Origin: Vreelandella halophila
GTDB lineage: Bacteria; Pseudomonadota; Gammaproteobacteria; Pseudomonadales; Oleiphilaceae
Length of the DNA: 64,000 nucleotides
Assembly: GCF_019903425.1 (NCBI RefSeq)
Contig: NZ_JACHUZ010000013.1
Span: forward strand, 376,087 to 440,086
Direction: 5' to 3'
Below the pieces are notes generated by a model. The model saw nothing but the letters and a program-made list of their open reading frames with translations, was not told the origin of the DNA and made no database searches. Each line of letters starts with the position of its first letter. The first letter of the stretch is position 1. Of the stretch, positions 18,215 to 29,391 are shown in pieces. A program made the position numbers and the translations under genes.

Positions 18215-19852
18215 TCAATGCTGCGCCGGCCGGTAGCCCAGCCGGAAACCGCCCCAGTGGGTGCCGTTCACGTAGATGGGTACCGAGAGGTCGTGCATGA
18301 TCTCGCCGGTATCGCGCCGGTAAGTCTGCAGCAGCATGTCGCGGGTATGGCTGCCGCAGCGCGCCCCGGTGCGGTCATTGAAGAGGCGCTTGCTGCGGCT
18401 CTTCACCAGATCCACCTGGGGATCGCCGGTGGGCTCATGGGCGAACACGTTGTTGTGGGTGGGCACATAGCCATCCGGCGCGGCGGTGATCGCGAAGACA
18501 ATGGGCTCCAGTGACTCAACCACGGGCTCCTGGATCGCGGGCAGGTGCCTGTCGGTAAAGGCATCGAAGGGGCTGTGGTACTTCTGCGGGTCCGTGCCCG
18601 GAATCGGGGTACGCTCTTTGCTGAACAACTGCTCACGCGTCAGCTCGCCACGCTCAAGCGCCTGTTGGAAGCAGCGCGCGATCTGTGCCGCCCCGGCCCT
18701 GGCCGCTTCGTAGAAGGGGCGATGGTAGCTTTCGCTGCTGTACAGCGCGAACTCGGCGTTGGTCTGTTCCGCCAGCTCCATCAGCCTTGCGGCCTGCTGT
18801 GCCAGCTCGGCCACGGCCTCATCGCTGTCCCGCATCTCGTCGCGCAGGCTCTCGATGGAACTGAACATCTGTCCCAGGCTTTCCTCATTGTGCTGATCGC
18901 CCTCGGCAATCCCCCGCACCTGCTCCTCAACCTTCCTTGAGCCGGTATTGATCTCATCCAGCTGATGGCCAACGGCCTCGACCGAATCAAGACCATTCTC
19001 GACACTGCTGGCCAGCTCCTTGACCCGGGTCACAATGTGGCCGGTATCCTGCTGTATGGATTCGAGGGTGCTGGACGCCTCTTTGGTCGCCTCCGAGGTG
19101 CGGCCGGCAAGCTGACGTACCTCATCCGCCACCACCGCGAAGCCACGACCCTGTTCACCGGCGCGGGCGGCCTCAATGGCGGCATTGAGCGCGAGCAGGT
19201 TGGTCTGCTCGGCGATGCCCTCAATCACGGAGGTCACGTTCTGGATGGTCTCGGATTTGTCGTTCAGCGCCTGGATCAGTGACACCGTCTCCGCGGACTG
19301 TTCATGCACCTTGCGGACCTGCTCGATGGCCTCCCTAAGCGCGGTCTGCCCCTGGTCACTGACCTCGCTGGCCTGGCTCGCCGCGGACGCCGCCTCCGAG
19401 GCCTGTTCCGCCGACTGACGGATGGTCTCCATGATCCGCCCGGCGTAGTCCGTCATATGGTTGGTGTTCTCCACCTGACGGTCGAGGCGACTGCGCAGGC
19501 GGTCGGCGGCATAGGAAACCTGGGCCGCCGAGACGGCATTAGCATCCGCCCCTTCCACCAGGGTCTGCTCCAGCGCCTCACCAGTCCGTGCCTTGCGGAA
19601 TATGGAGGGCATGAGAGCCTGCAACAGAGGATGCTCCGCCTGGGCGTCCCCGTGCGCTTCCATCTGCACACGCTGTAGCAGTGCCACCAGGGGCAGGATT
19701 GCGGCGAGCGCACCAAGCCCCCCTGCCAGAAGAAAACGGACCAGCTCCGGCACGGGCAGCAAACTGCATGCAACAGCAACCAGCACACTCCCGCCGATAC
19801 CGGCACACAACCGCAGTACAACCTGTTTTTGAAGTGCCCCCATACCAGCCAC
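18215..19852 (-). CDS. Methyl-accepting chemotaxis protein with a C-terminal ligand-type domain
   Basis: Chemoreceptor of 545 residues. Two closely spaced hydrophobic segments occur at about 10-60 with almost no periplasmic loop. A signalling coiled coil follows with the conserved hairpin tip region [20 protein letters not shown] at roughly 215-235. The usual periplasmic sensor is missing. Instead about 180 residues follow the signalling domain ([20 protein letters not shown] ... [17 protein letters not shown]), resembling a Cache/PAS-like ligand fold placed in the cytoplasm. No CheW or other chemotaxis gene is adjacent. The ligand is unknown. Confidence 0.85.
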   Translation of the reverse strand: MAGMGALQKQVVLRLCAGIGGSVLVAVACSLLPVPELVRFLLAGGLGALAAILPLVALLQRVQMEAHGDAQAEHPLLQALMPSIFRKARTGEALEQTLVEGADANAVSAAQVSYAADRLRSRLDRQVENTNHMTDYAGRIMETIRQSAEQASEAASAASQASEVSDQGQTALREAIEQVRKVHEQSAETVSLIQALNDKSETIQNVTSVIEGIAEQTNLLALNAAIEAARAGEQGRGFAVVADEVRQLAGRTSEATKEASSTLESIQQDTGHIVTRVKELASSVENGLDSVEAVGHQLDEINTGSRKVEEQVRGIAEGDQHNEESLGQMFSSIESLRDEMRDSDEAVAELAQQAARLMELAEQTNAEFALYSSESYHRPFYEAARAGAAQIARCFQQALERGELTREQLFSKERTPIPGTDPQKYHSPFDAFTDRHLPAIQEPVVESLEPIVFAITAAPDGYVPTHNNVFAHEPTGDPQVDLVKSRSKRLFNDRTGARCGSHTRDMLLQTYRRDTGEIMHDLSVPIYVNGTHWGGFRLGYRPAQH

Positions 19853-19946
19853 TCTGTATCTGTCTTGTTATTCAAGGTCTCAGGACAGATTAGAATATAA
19901 TCAGTATGGGTGCCCTTATACTTTCGGAGTAAGCCGGTGCGACCGA

Positions 19947-20306
19947 CTAGAGGGTCAGAAAGGGCATGAGCGCCAGGTACAGGATCACACCAATCCCAAT
20001 CAGGGCGCCGATGAAGGCAAGGGGGTTGTGCCGGTACCGCTGGCCGGAGGTCTCGGCTTCGCCCCTTGCGAGGGCGTCCTCATGGGCGGCCCGGGCCTGC
20101 TCGGCGCGCTCAGCCTGGTACGCGGCAAGCAGCTGTTCCGCTTCCTCCAGCCGTGCGGCGTCCTCAAGCCAGATGCCACCGAACGACACCATCCAACGGC
20201 TGGGCTCGGTCTCGTAGTAGGGCAGGTCGTGCTCTTCGAGCAGTGTCTTGACCTCCTCGTACTCGTCTTCCGGCACGTTGCGCAGGTTCAGCAGCAGATG
20301 CCCCAT
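19947..20306 (-). CDS. DUF6164-type small membrane protein
   Basis: A protein of about 119 residues. The N-terminal part (HLLLNLRNVPEDEYEEV ... LLEEHDLPYYETEPSRWM) is a small soluble domain, followed by a charged helix rich in Glu and Ala (about 55-85) and one C-terminal membrane segment (NPLAFIGALIGIGVILYLAL). I chose ATG 20306, with GAGAGGT 9 bases upstream; six further codons are open. It resembles the conserved gammaproteobacterial family DUF6164. No function is known. Confidence 0.65.
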   Translation of the reverse strand: MGHLLLNLRNVPEDEYEEVKTLLEEHDLPYYETEPSRWMVSFGGIWLEDAARLEEAEQLLAAYQAERAEQARAAHEDALARGEAETSGQRYRHNPLAFIGALIGIGVILYLALMPFLTL

Positions 20307-20435
20307 GACGGGTATACCTCTCATCGCGGACTGCGGCCATTATAGCAGCCGTCCGGCGCGTGGCTGTCACATGGATCTCATAAAGAACCGGCATGCTGGG
20401 GAAGAACATGTCCTATCCATCCGGGAGGTTCCCCC

Positions 20436-22157
20436 ATGCCCAGCGTCACCGCCCTGACGACGCTCGCCCTTGCTGCCGCCGTGATCCTCTGGCTCGGTCC
20501 GCGGCTCTACCAGCGCCTACAGCTCTCCCGCGCCAAGCATCCCTCACTGCAGGGCCACTCCCGCATGGCGCGGCGGGTGGCCCGGCTGCTGCCGTACTAC
20601 GACTACGACGATGCCACCTTCTTCCGGTGCGACGACGCGCCTGAGCGCATCGCCGAACAGCGGCGGGCGGGCCTTTACCGGCTCTCGGAGAACCTGCACG
20701 CGCGGTCTCCGCAGGCACTGCAGGCCGGGACGGAACTCGCCGAAGGCCTCTCGGACCTGGACTTCACCAGCCGCTACCGTGTGCCCTTCCAGTTCCGCCA
20801 CCTCGTCAGCCGGCTGCTCCCACCCGCCATGATGGCGGAGGCCACCGAGGGGCCCTGGGTGCGCGACATCGACGGTAACTGGCTTCTGGACGCCTCCGGC
20901 TCCTACGGGGTGAACGTATTCGGCCACGACTTCTACAGGGCCTGCCTGGCCGAAGGCCAGGAGCGCACCCGCTCCCTGGGCCTCTACCTGGGCGCCTACC
21001 ACCCGGTCGTACTGGAGAACGTGCGGGCGCTCAAACGCCTCTCGGGGCTGGATGAAGTCTCCTTCCACATGTCCGGCACCGAGGCCGTGATGCAGGCGGT
21101 GCGCCTGGCCCGCTACCACACCGGCCGCTCCCAGCTGGTGCGCTTCTGCGGTGCCTACCACGGCTGGTGGGACGGGGTTCAGCCCGGCATCGGCTCCCAG
21201 CGCGATGCCAGTGACGTCTACACCCTGCGGGACCGGGACGAACGCAGCCTCGAGGTACTGCGCAGCCGCCGTGACATTGCCTGCGTGCTGGTCAGCCCGT
21301 TCCAGGCCCTGCACCCCAACGCCGGCGCCCCCGGCGACGCGGCCCTGATCGCCGGTGACCGCCAGTGCGGGTTCGAGCCGGAGGCCTACCGCCAGTGGCT
21401 GCACCGGCTGCGCGAGGTCTGCAGCGAGCGCGGGATCGTGCTGATCCTGGACGAGATCTTCTCCGGCTTCCGCCTGGCGCCCGGCGGCGCCCAGGAGTAC
21501 TTCGGGCTCCAGGCGGACATGGTCACCTATGGCAAGACCCTGGGCGGCGGCCTGCCCGTGGGCGTGCTGTGCGGGCGGACCCCGCTGATGAAGCGCTACC
21601 GGCCGGACCGCCCCGCGGACATCTGCTTCGCCCGTGGTACCTTCAACGCCCATCCGTCCGTGATGGGCTGCATGAACGTCTTTCTGGAACGGCTGCGGGG
21701 GCCTGCGATCGCGTCCTTCTACCGGGACCTGCACAGCGTCTGGAACCAGCGGGCAGCACGCCTCAACGAGCAGCTGGAAGCGGAGGGGCTGCCCCTGCGC
21801 ATTGCCAACCTGGTCTCCATCTGGAGCGTGATCTACACCGCGCGGAGCCGCTACAACTGGATGTTCCAGTTCTACCTCCGGGATCAGGGCATACAGCTGC
21901 CCTGGACGGGGACAGGTCGCCTGATCTTCAGTCACGACTATGACGACGAGGCCTTCAGCACCTTCATGACCCGCTTTGTCGCGGCTGGTCGCGCCATGGC
22001 CGCGGACGGCTGGTTCTGGGAGAACCCGGAACTGGGTAACGCCGCAATCCGCAAGCGGGTACTGGGCGAGCTGATTCGCCAGCGGCTGCCATTCCCCCGT
22101 ACCCGCCGCCATACGGCGCCGGCAGGGGGAGCAGCCGGTGACCAGCCGCTTCAGTGA
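20436..22157 (+). CDS. Membrane-anchored class III PLP aminotransferase (glutamate-1-semialdehyde aminomutase-like)
   Basis: PLP enzyme of 573 residues with an N-terminal hydrophobic anchor (LTTLALAAAVILWLG, about 7-21), so probably tethered to the inner membrane, which is unusual for this fold. The catalytic part resembles glutamate-1-semialdehyde aminomutase and class III aminotransferases: FHMSGTEAVMQAVRLAR, GAYHGWWDG, the cofactor Asp in ILDEIFSGFRL (Asp 339) and the Schiff-base Lys in TYGKTLGGGLPVG (Lys 367). About 110 extra N-terminal residues separate anchor and catalytic domain. It is followed by reverse-strand lipid genes. It is too elaborated to be HemL; the substrate is unknown. 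Confidence 0.75.
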   Translation: MPSVTALTTLALAAAVILWLGPRLYQRLQLSRAKHPSLQGHSRMARRVARLLPYYDYDDATFFRCDDAPERIAEQRRAGLYRLSENLHARSPQALQAGTELAEGLSDLDFTSRYRVPFQFRHLVSRLLPPAMMAEATEGPWVRDIDGNWLLDASGSYGVNVFGHDFYRACLAEGQERTRSLGLYLGAYHPVVLENVRALKRLSGLDEVSFHMSGTEAVMQAVRLARYHTGRSQLVRFCGAYHGWWDGVQPGIGSQRDASDVYTLRDRDERSLEVLRSRRDIACVLVSPFQALHPNAGAPGDAALIAGDRQCGFEPEAYRQWLHRLREVCSERGIVLILDEIFSGFRLAPGGAQEYFGLQADMVTYGKTLGGGLPVGVLCGRTPLMKRYRPDRPADICFARGTFNAHPSVMGCMNVFLERLRGPAIASFYRDLHSVWNQRAARLNEQLEAEGLPLRIANLVSIWSVIYTARSRYNWMFQFYLRDQGIQLPWTGTGRLIFSHDYDDEAFSTFMTRFVAAGRAMAADGWFWENPELGNAAIRKRVLGELIRQRLPFPRTRRHTAPAGGAAGDQPLQ

Positions 22158-22771
22158 CGGCGGGAACCGTCGGGGCTGATGTCGTCCATGGGGTCAATCA
22201 ACTGGCCCCGCATCAGGTGGAAGGGCGAGCGGTAGTACATCCGCACGTCATTGAGCGGATCGGTCAGGATCTTGATCAGCCAGATCACGCCCGTCTGTAC
22301 ATCACGGATGAAGAACAGGTGCACCGTCCGGCCCACAAGCGCAATGGCGGCCAGCCCGATCCAGAGCAGTGACAGGGTGTAGAGGTAACCGCCAGCGCCC
22401 GGCCGTGCCTCGATCAGCCCGAACAGGTTCGGCTGCATCCAGGCCAGTGCCGGCGTCATCGCCCAGAAGGCCAGCAGGATGCGCTTGCGCTGGAGGTTGT
22501 AGCCGATCTTGATGTCCTCCTTGTGCGAGTGCGTCACCCGGTTCACCTTGTCGTAGTCCTTGGGCTCGAAGAAGAAATGCCCGATCTGCCGCGAGACCAT
22601 GGCCACGCCCCAGCCCAGCAGCGCCGAGACCACGGGGTTGATGGCCAGGTAGACGTAGGCGGTCAGGAAGCTGATCGCGCTGACCAGGTGCAGTGACTGG
22701 TTGATCCGGCTCTGGTGGTAATAGCGATGGTCGTCCCACCGTTGTTCCTCAAGTGCTTCAAGCAGTTTCAT
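22151..22771 (-). CDS. Mpo1-like (DUF962-like) integral membrane protein
   Basis: Membrane protein of about 206 residues with four to five hydrophobic segments. The YYHQSRINQSLHLVSA stretch and WGVAMVSRQIGHFFFEPKDY resemble the His-containing motifs of the Mpo1/DUF962 family, whose yeast member is a fatty-acid alpha-dioxygenase. I chose ATG 22771 because GGAGGA lies 8 bases upstream; the open frame continues another 70 codons into the neighbouring gene. Its stop overlaps the convergent aminotransferase end. Family match is moderate and activity is not shown. Confidence 0.5.
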   Translation of the reverse strand: MKLLEALEEQRWDDHRYYHQSRINQSLHLVSAISFLTAYVYLAINPVVSALLGWGVAMVSRQIGHFFFEPKDYDKVNRVTHSHKEDIKIGYNLQRKRILLAFWAMTPALAWMQPNLFGLIEARPGAGGYLYTLSLLWIGLAAIALVGRTVHLFFIRDVQTGVIWLIKILTDPLNDVRMYYRSPFHLMRGQLIDPMDDISPDGSRRH

Positions 22772-22832
22772 GGCGTGTCGTCCTCCGGTTTGGTCGGTAA
22801 GGTTGCGTATTGCCGCGGAATGGCTGTCGTCA

Positions 22833-23702
22833 TCAGTACCGCATGATTGCCTCCCCCATTCGCCAGTGCGCGCCGGTCGCCACACCCTCCTCGAAGTGGA
22901 AACCGGGGCCGGTGAACAGCAGGACGGTGGAGCCCTGCTCGAAGTAGCCCATTTCCTCGCCACGCTGATAACCCAGATCACAAGGAATACGGGCCGGGCC
23001 TGCGTAATTCAGGCCCAGCGGCTCGTCGAGTGCATGGAGACGCAGGCTGGCCACCAGAATGGCGGCCACCGGGACCATCAGGATCCGGCAGTCCTGCCGG
23101 CCCTCCAGGGCCAGTTCCAGGACGGCTCGCTCATTGCGGCAGAAGAGGCGCTCGATCCGTTTGAGGGCGATGGGGTTCACGTTCCAGGTGTCCCCGGCAA
23201 TATGGCGGATCTCGCGCATGCAGCCGCTTTCCGGTGCATGGAAGCGGTGGTACATGCTGGCGGTAAGCCGCAAGGTCAGGAAGCGGCCATTGGCGTAGCG
23301 CCCGGCGAGCTCCGCATCCCCAAGCAGCTCCTCCAGTGAGTAGGGAAAGCCCTTGGCCTGGAATACCTCGGTACCGTTGGTTGCGCCGAATGCGCCCACG
23401 ATGCCGTCACAGGGGCTGACCAGTATTCCGGCCCGCTGATCTACGGGGCGGACCCCGGGGCGAAGTTCCCGGATGAAGCAGTCGTGCATGCTCTCGAAGT
23501 GGTCCCGGCGCGCCTCGTCCAGCCGCAGATCCCCCGCAAAGGCCTGCCACACCGCCATCGACACCCGCTTCACCAACGGCTGCCGGATGCGGCTGAACCA
23601 GCCCATGAAACGGGTGGCCCAGCGCCGTGGAATGCGGTTGGTCAGCAGGAAGTTGAGCCGCTCGATGGCGGACAGCTGGTGAAGCAGTGTTTTCGGGTTC
23701 AT
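22833..23702 (-). CDS. psd: Phosphatidylserine decarboxylase proenzyme
   Basis: Pyruvoyl enzyme producing phosphatidylethanolamine at the inner membrane. The 289-residue protein contains SPCDGIVGAFG, the catalytic-region His motif TASMYHRFHAPESG, and the self-cleavage motif GST in FEQGSTVLLF (Ser about 258) that generates the pyruvoyl prosthetic group. Sequence and length fit the bacterial enzyme. The adjacent divergent gene is a PEMT-type methyltransferase, suggesting that phosphatidylethanolamine made here may be methylated. Confidence 0.88.
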   Translation of the reverse strand: MNPKTLLHQLSAIERLNFLLTNRIPRRWATRFMGWFSRIRQPLVKRVSMAVWQAFAGDLRLDEARRDHFESMHDCFIRELRPGVRPVDQRAGILVSPCDGIVGAFGATNGTEVFQAKGFPYSLEELLGDAELAGRYANGRFLTLRLTASMYHRFHAPESGCMREIRHIAGDTWNVNPIALKRIERLFCRNERAVLELALEGRQDCRILMVPVAAILVASLRLHALDEPLGLNYAGPARIPCDLGYQRGEEMGYFEQGSTVLLFTGPGFHFEEGVATGAHWRMGEAIMRY

Positions 23703-23816
23703 CCCTGCAGGATGCCGCCACGGTGTGACCGATTGATGACGACCGGCACTGTCACCAAAGCGTCATCTCAACCCGTCATGCTCCGCCGGGTTTGTCGAGC
23801 CATCCTGGAGTCGCCC

Positions 23817-24353
23817 ATGCTGCTGACCGCCCTTGTTCTCTGCGCCCTGCTTCTGAGCCTGGAACGGATCACCTACTACGCCGTCGCCAACCACCCCGAA
23901 CGCTGGTATGCCCTCTGCCAGCGCCCGCCACTGGCGTCGCTGGGCCCGCCCGTGGATGTGGTCCACAAGCTGTTCTACGGGTTCAAAGTCATTCAGGGCG
24001 TGGTCTTTCTGGGCTGGTGCGTGGTGATGGGGGGCAGCTGGCTGCCACTGCCGACCGCTGGGCCGCTGATGCTGGGCATGGGCGCCGTCCTCGTCGGCAT
24101 GGGCCTGTTCCTCAACGCCAGCGTCTTCGCACGGCTTGGGCGTGTGGGGGTTTTCTACGGCAGCGAGCTCGGCCACCGGGTGCCCTGGATCGAGGGCTTC
24201 CCGTTCTCCGTGCTGAAGCATCCCCAGTACATCGGAGCACTGGCATTGATCTGGGGCTTTTTCATCATCATGCGCTACCCGAACCCGGACTGGGTCTACC
24301 TGCCGCTGCTGGAGACCGCCCTCTACCTCTGGGGCGCGCGTCACGAACCCTGA
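23817..24353 (+). CDS. PEMT-type phospholipid/isoprenylcysteine-like membrane methyltransferase
   Basis: Integral membrane protein of about 178 residues with four to five hydrophobic segments. The C-terminal half has FSVLKHPQYIGALALIWGF, the hallmark of the PEMT/ICMT methyltransferase fold, and a terminal ETALYLWGARHEP that would hold SAM-binding acidic residues. Family members methylate phosphatidylethanolamine toward phosphatidylcholine. Placement next to psd supports a lipid substrate, though thiol or isoprenoid substrates are possible. I chose ATG 23817 with CTGGAG 6 bases upstream; an ATG at 23778 is the alternative. Confidence 0.68.
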   Translation: MLLTALVLCALLLSLERITYYAVANHPERWYALCQRPPLASLGPPVDVVHKLFYGFKVIQGVVFLGWCVVMGGSWLPLPTAGPLMLGMGAVLVGMGLFLNASVFARLGRVGVFYGSELGHRVPWIEGFPFSVLKHPQYIGALALIWGFFIIMRYPNPDWVYLPLLETALYLWGARHEP

Positions 24354-24434
24354 GACGATCCATGCCCATAAAGGCCATCTTCCGCTATCATGGATGGCTG
24401 TTGCCATCAGCCAGGAGCCGTCGGAGACGCACCC

Positions 24435-25256
24435 ATGAGCAAACATAAGCGCCGCCCCGTTCCGGTCTTTGAGCACCCCATCATCGAGACACACTGCCAC
24501 CTGGACTACCTCCAGGGCGAGCCAGTGGAGGATGTGGTCATGGCCGCCGAGCAGGTGAACATCGAGCGGTTGATCACCATCACGGTGTCGCCGGATAACC
24601 TGGAGACAGTGCAGCACCTGGTGGGCGCCCATCCGCGCGTCTACGGCACTCAGGGCATTCACCCGCACCAGGCGGACAACTGGCACGACGGGCTGGACCC
24701 CTACATCCGCGAGGCGATGGCGGCAAGCCCCAGGCGGCTGCTGGCCATTGGCGAGATCGGGCTGGACTACCACTACGATTTCAGCGACCCGGAGACCCAG
24801 AAGTCGGTCTTCCGCAAGCAGCTGCAGATGGCGTCGGAGCTGGACAAGCCGGTGGTGATCCACACCCGGGATGCGGATGAGGACACCATGGAGATCCTGA
24901 AGGAGTTCGAGGGGTCGCTGAAGCAGCGGGGTGTGGTGCACAGCTACACGTCCGGTGAGAAACTGGCGCGCTATGCGCTGGAGCAGGGCTGGTACATCGG
25001 GTTCAACGGGATCTGCACCTTCAAGAAGGCGGAGAACGTACGTGAGATCATCGACCTGACGCCGGCGGACCGGATTCTTCTGGAGACGGATTCACCCTTC
25101 CTGGCGCCGGTGCCGTACCGGGGCAAGGAGAACATGCCGTACTACCTGCCGTTCGTTGGGGAGTTCATTGCCCAACACAAGGGGCTGGAAGTCGAAGAGT
25201 TCCTGGCGCAGGCTTATCGGAACAGTGAGGCGGTGTTCTTCAGTCAGCAGGATTGA
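24435..25256 (+). CDS. TatD-family metal-dependent hydrolase
   Basis: TIM-barrel amidohydrolase-like protein of about 273 residues, related to TatD/YcfH DNases. Metal-ligand motifs visible are ETHCHLDYL near the N-terminus, GIHPHQADNW, AIGEIGLDYHYDF, VVIHTRDADEDT, VHSYTSG and LLETDSPFLAPVP. The set is complete, so a working enzyme is likely. I chose ATG 24435; GGAG lies about 10 bases upstream. A palindromic repeat (copy B) begins 18 bases after the stop. Confidence 0.88.
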   Translation: MSKHKRRPVPVFEHPIIETHCHLDYLQGEPVEDVVMAAEQVNIERLITITVSPDNLETVQHLVGAHPRVYGTQGIHPHQADNWHDGLDPYIREAMAASPRRLLAIGEIGLDYHYDFSDPETQKSVFRKQLQMASELDKPVVIHTRDADEDTMEILKEFEGSLKQRGVVHSYTSGEKLARYALEQGWYIGFNGICTFKKAENVREIIDLTPADRILLETDSPFLAPVPYRGKENMPYYLPFVGEFIAQHKGLEVEEFLAQAYRNSEAVFFSQQD

Positions 25257-25273
25257 GGAAGGTGTTGCCTGGC

Positions 25274-25385
25274 AAGGGGAATGGGGGAGTGCTTTCAGGG
25301 AATCGCTATGAATCCATCCATGGACGCTGCGCGGTTGCCATCCCTGGCAACCGAGCTTCCCTGAAAGCACTCCCCCATTCCCCTT
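25274..25385. repeat. Long palindromic intergenic element, copy B
   Basis: Two perfectly complementary 29-base arms (25274-25302 and 25357-25385) enclose a 54-base core (25303-25356). The core contains TCCATCCATGGA and the 20-base dyad GGTTGCCATCCCTGGCAACC. Relative to copies A and C both inner dyads have changed on both sides in a compensatory way. Located between the convergent ends of tatD and the DUF2288 gene. Confidence 0.9.
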
Positions 25386-25397
25386 ACCGATCAGGCG

Positions 25398-25721
25398 TTA
25401 TTGGTGACTCGGCTGAACCAGGACCCAGGGGGCAACCACCAGGGCCCAGACCGTCGCATCCGAATCATGCCACCCCTGGGCCTCATCCGGCTTAACCTCA
25501 CCCACGGACCCATCCTGGATCCACTGCTGGAAACGGGCCTTGTCGTCCCGCACCAGTGAGAACCCAACCTCAATCAGATCCTGCCCCGGCGCCACGCGCA
25601 CGACATTGCCCCGGGCGTAGAATCGCTGCAGTTCCACCCACCCGATCTGGGCTGTCTCCTGGTGGAGTTTGGCGCGGAGTTCGTCGTCGTTTTCAGGAAT
25701 TCCGTCAGTTTCAAGCGACAT
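25398..25721 (-). CDS. DUF2288 family protein
   Basis: A small soluble protein of about 107 residues (LRAKLHQETAQIGWVELQRF, APGQDLIEVGFSLVRDDK, ATVWALVVAPWVLVQ) matching the conserved proteobacterial family DUF2288, of unknown function. I chose ATG 25721 with GGAGA about 6 bases upstream; five more codons are open. The gene is enclosed by palindromic elements B and C. Confidence 0.72.
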   Translation of the reverse strand: MSLETDGIPENDDELRAKLHQETAQIGWVELQRFYARGNVVRVAPGQDLIEVGFSLVRDDKARFQQWIQDGSVGEVKPDEAQGWHDSDATVWALVVAPWVLVQPSHQ

Positions 25722-25744
25722 CAGCGTCTCCAACACGTTCGAAA

Positions 25745-25856
25745 GCAGGGGATCGGGGAGGGCTTTCAGGGAAGCTCTGGAGCCAGGGATGGCGGAAGAG
25801 CAGCCTACATGGATGTACTCGTGGCGATTCCCTGAAAGCCCTCCCCGATCGCCTGC
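25745..25856. repeat. Long palindromic intergenic element, copy C (inverted core)
   Basis: Two 29-base arms (25745-25773 and 25828-25856) pair with one mismatch around a 54-base core (25774-25827). Read on the reverse strand the core matches copies A and B: TACATCCATGTA, then GCTCTTCCGCCATCCCTGGC. It lies between the DUF2288 start and the acnA terminator, so this copy is in the opposite orientation to copy B 470 bases away. Confidence 0.9.
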
Positions 25857-25883
25857 CTGCTACACGCTCAACAATCATGAGAC

Positions 25884-25913
25884 AAAAAAGGGTGGCCCTC
25901 GGGCCACCCTTTT
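25884..25913 (-). terminator. Rho-independent terminator of acnA
   Basis: A perfect stem, AAGGGTGGCCC pairing with GGGCCACCCTT around a TC loop, lies 47 bases beyond the acnA stop. On the reverse strand it ends in a TTTTTT run. Confidence 0.82.
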
Positions 25914-25959
25914 CCTGAAGGCTACCTCAATAAGAGGCTAACCCATCAACCGCCAGAGT

Positions 25960-28632
<2,673 letters not shown>

Positions 28633-28774
28633 GGCATCCTCCCTATGTAGGGTTATTCGACGGGCCGATTATACCAGAGAGCGGGTATTCAAGCGGCCCG
28701 GATCGGTGGCGGATTGTACTGGAAATGAACAGAGAACTGTAGGTGTAACCCGAGATCGGTTACGGGAGGTCAAA

Positions 28775-29176
28775 TCAGTAACGGATGGTCAGCACGTTGT
28801 ACACCAGCAGGCCACAGGCCCCGAGCAGCGCCAGCCAGGTGCCCACAACACCCGCCGCACGGGCCGCATGCCAGCGGCCCTGGGCTTCGTGCATGCCCCA
28901 GGCGTGGCCAATCCGGCTCACCAGGAACAGGCCGCCCACGGTATGCAGCGCGGCATAGGCCACGCCGTTCATCTCCGCAATGAACATCAGCACCAGCATC
29001 AACGGCATGGATTCGATGTAGTCGCCGTGGATGCGCGAGGCCACATTCAGCTCCTGGTGCCCGCCATCGCCGACCCCCACGCCCAGCTGCTGACGCAGCG
29101 CCACAACCCGCCATACGAGGATCAGCTTGAGGACCACAAAGACAACGGCGTAGAAAGCGGTGGCGGGTGCGAGCAT
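28775..29176 (-). CDS. MAPEG-family membrane protein
   Basis: A 133-residue protein with four hydrophobic segments and the MAPEG-type core HQELNVASRIHGDYIESMPL. Eukaryotic relatives are microsomal glutathione transferases; the bacterial role is unclear. GAGGAGAG precedes the ATG. It is the third gene of a reverse-strand run with the cysteine-rich protein and the EAL protein. Confidence 0.82.
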   Translation of the reverse strand: MLAPATAFYAVVFVVLKLILVWRVVALRQQLGVGVGDGGHQELNVASRIHGDYIESMPLMLVLMFIAEMNGVAYAALHTVGGLFLVSRIGHAWGMHEAQGRWHAARAAGVVGTWLALLGACGLLVYNVLTIRY

Positions 29177-29190
29177 TGGCTCTCCTCGGT

Positions 29191-29385
29191 TCAGGCGTTT
29201 TCAGGGATGGCATCCACCGTTGGCTGACCGGTCTCGGGGTCTACTGAGACGGTCAACACCAGCGGCTGGCAGCAGACGAAGCAGTCTTCCACATAGGTCT
29301 GGTCGCTCAGGGAGCAGTCGACCAGAACGTCGATCACCTCCCCACAGCACGGACAGGGTACGGGTACCGTCTCGGTCAGCGCCAT
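29191..29385 (-). CDS. CPXCG-motif cysteine-rich small protein
   Basis: A 64-residue protein with paired cysteines VPCPCCGEVID and CFVCCQPLVL, a zinc-ribbon-like arrangement, and an acidic remainder. Members of this CPXCG-type family are short and uncharacterised. It sits 14 bases ahead of the MAPEG gene and 6 bases after the EAL gene stop. Confidence 0.8.
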   Translation of the reverse strand: MALTETVPVPCPCCGEVIDVLVDCSLSDQTYVEDCFVCCQPLVLTVSVDPETGQPTVDAIPENA

Positions 29386-29391
29386 ACAGCA

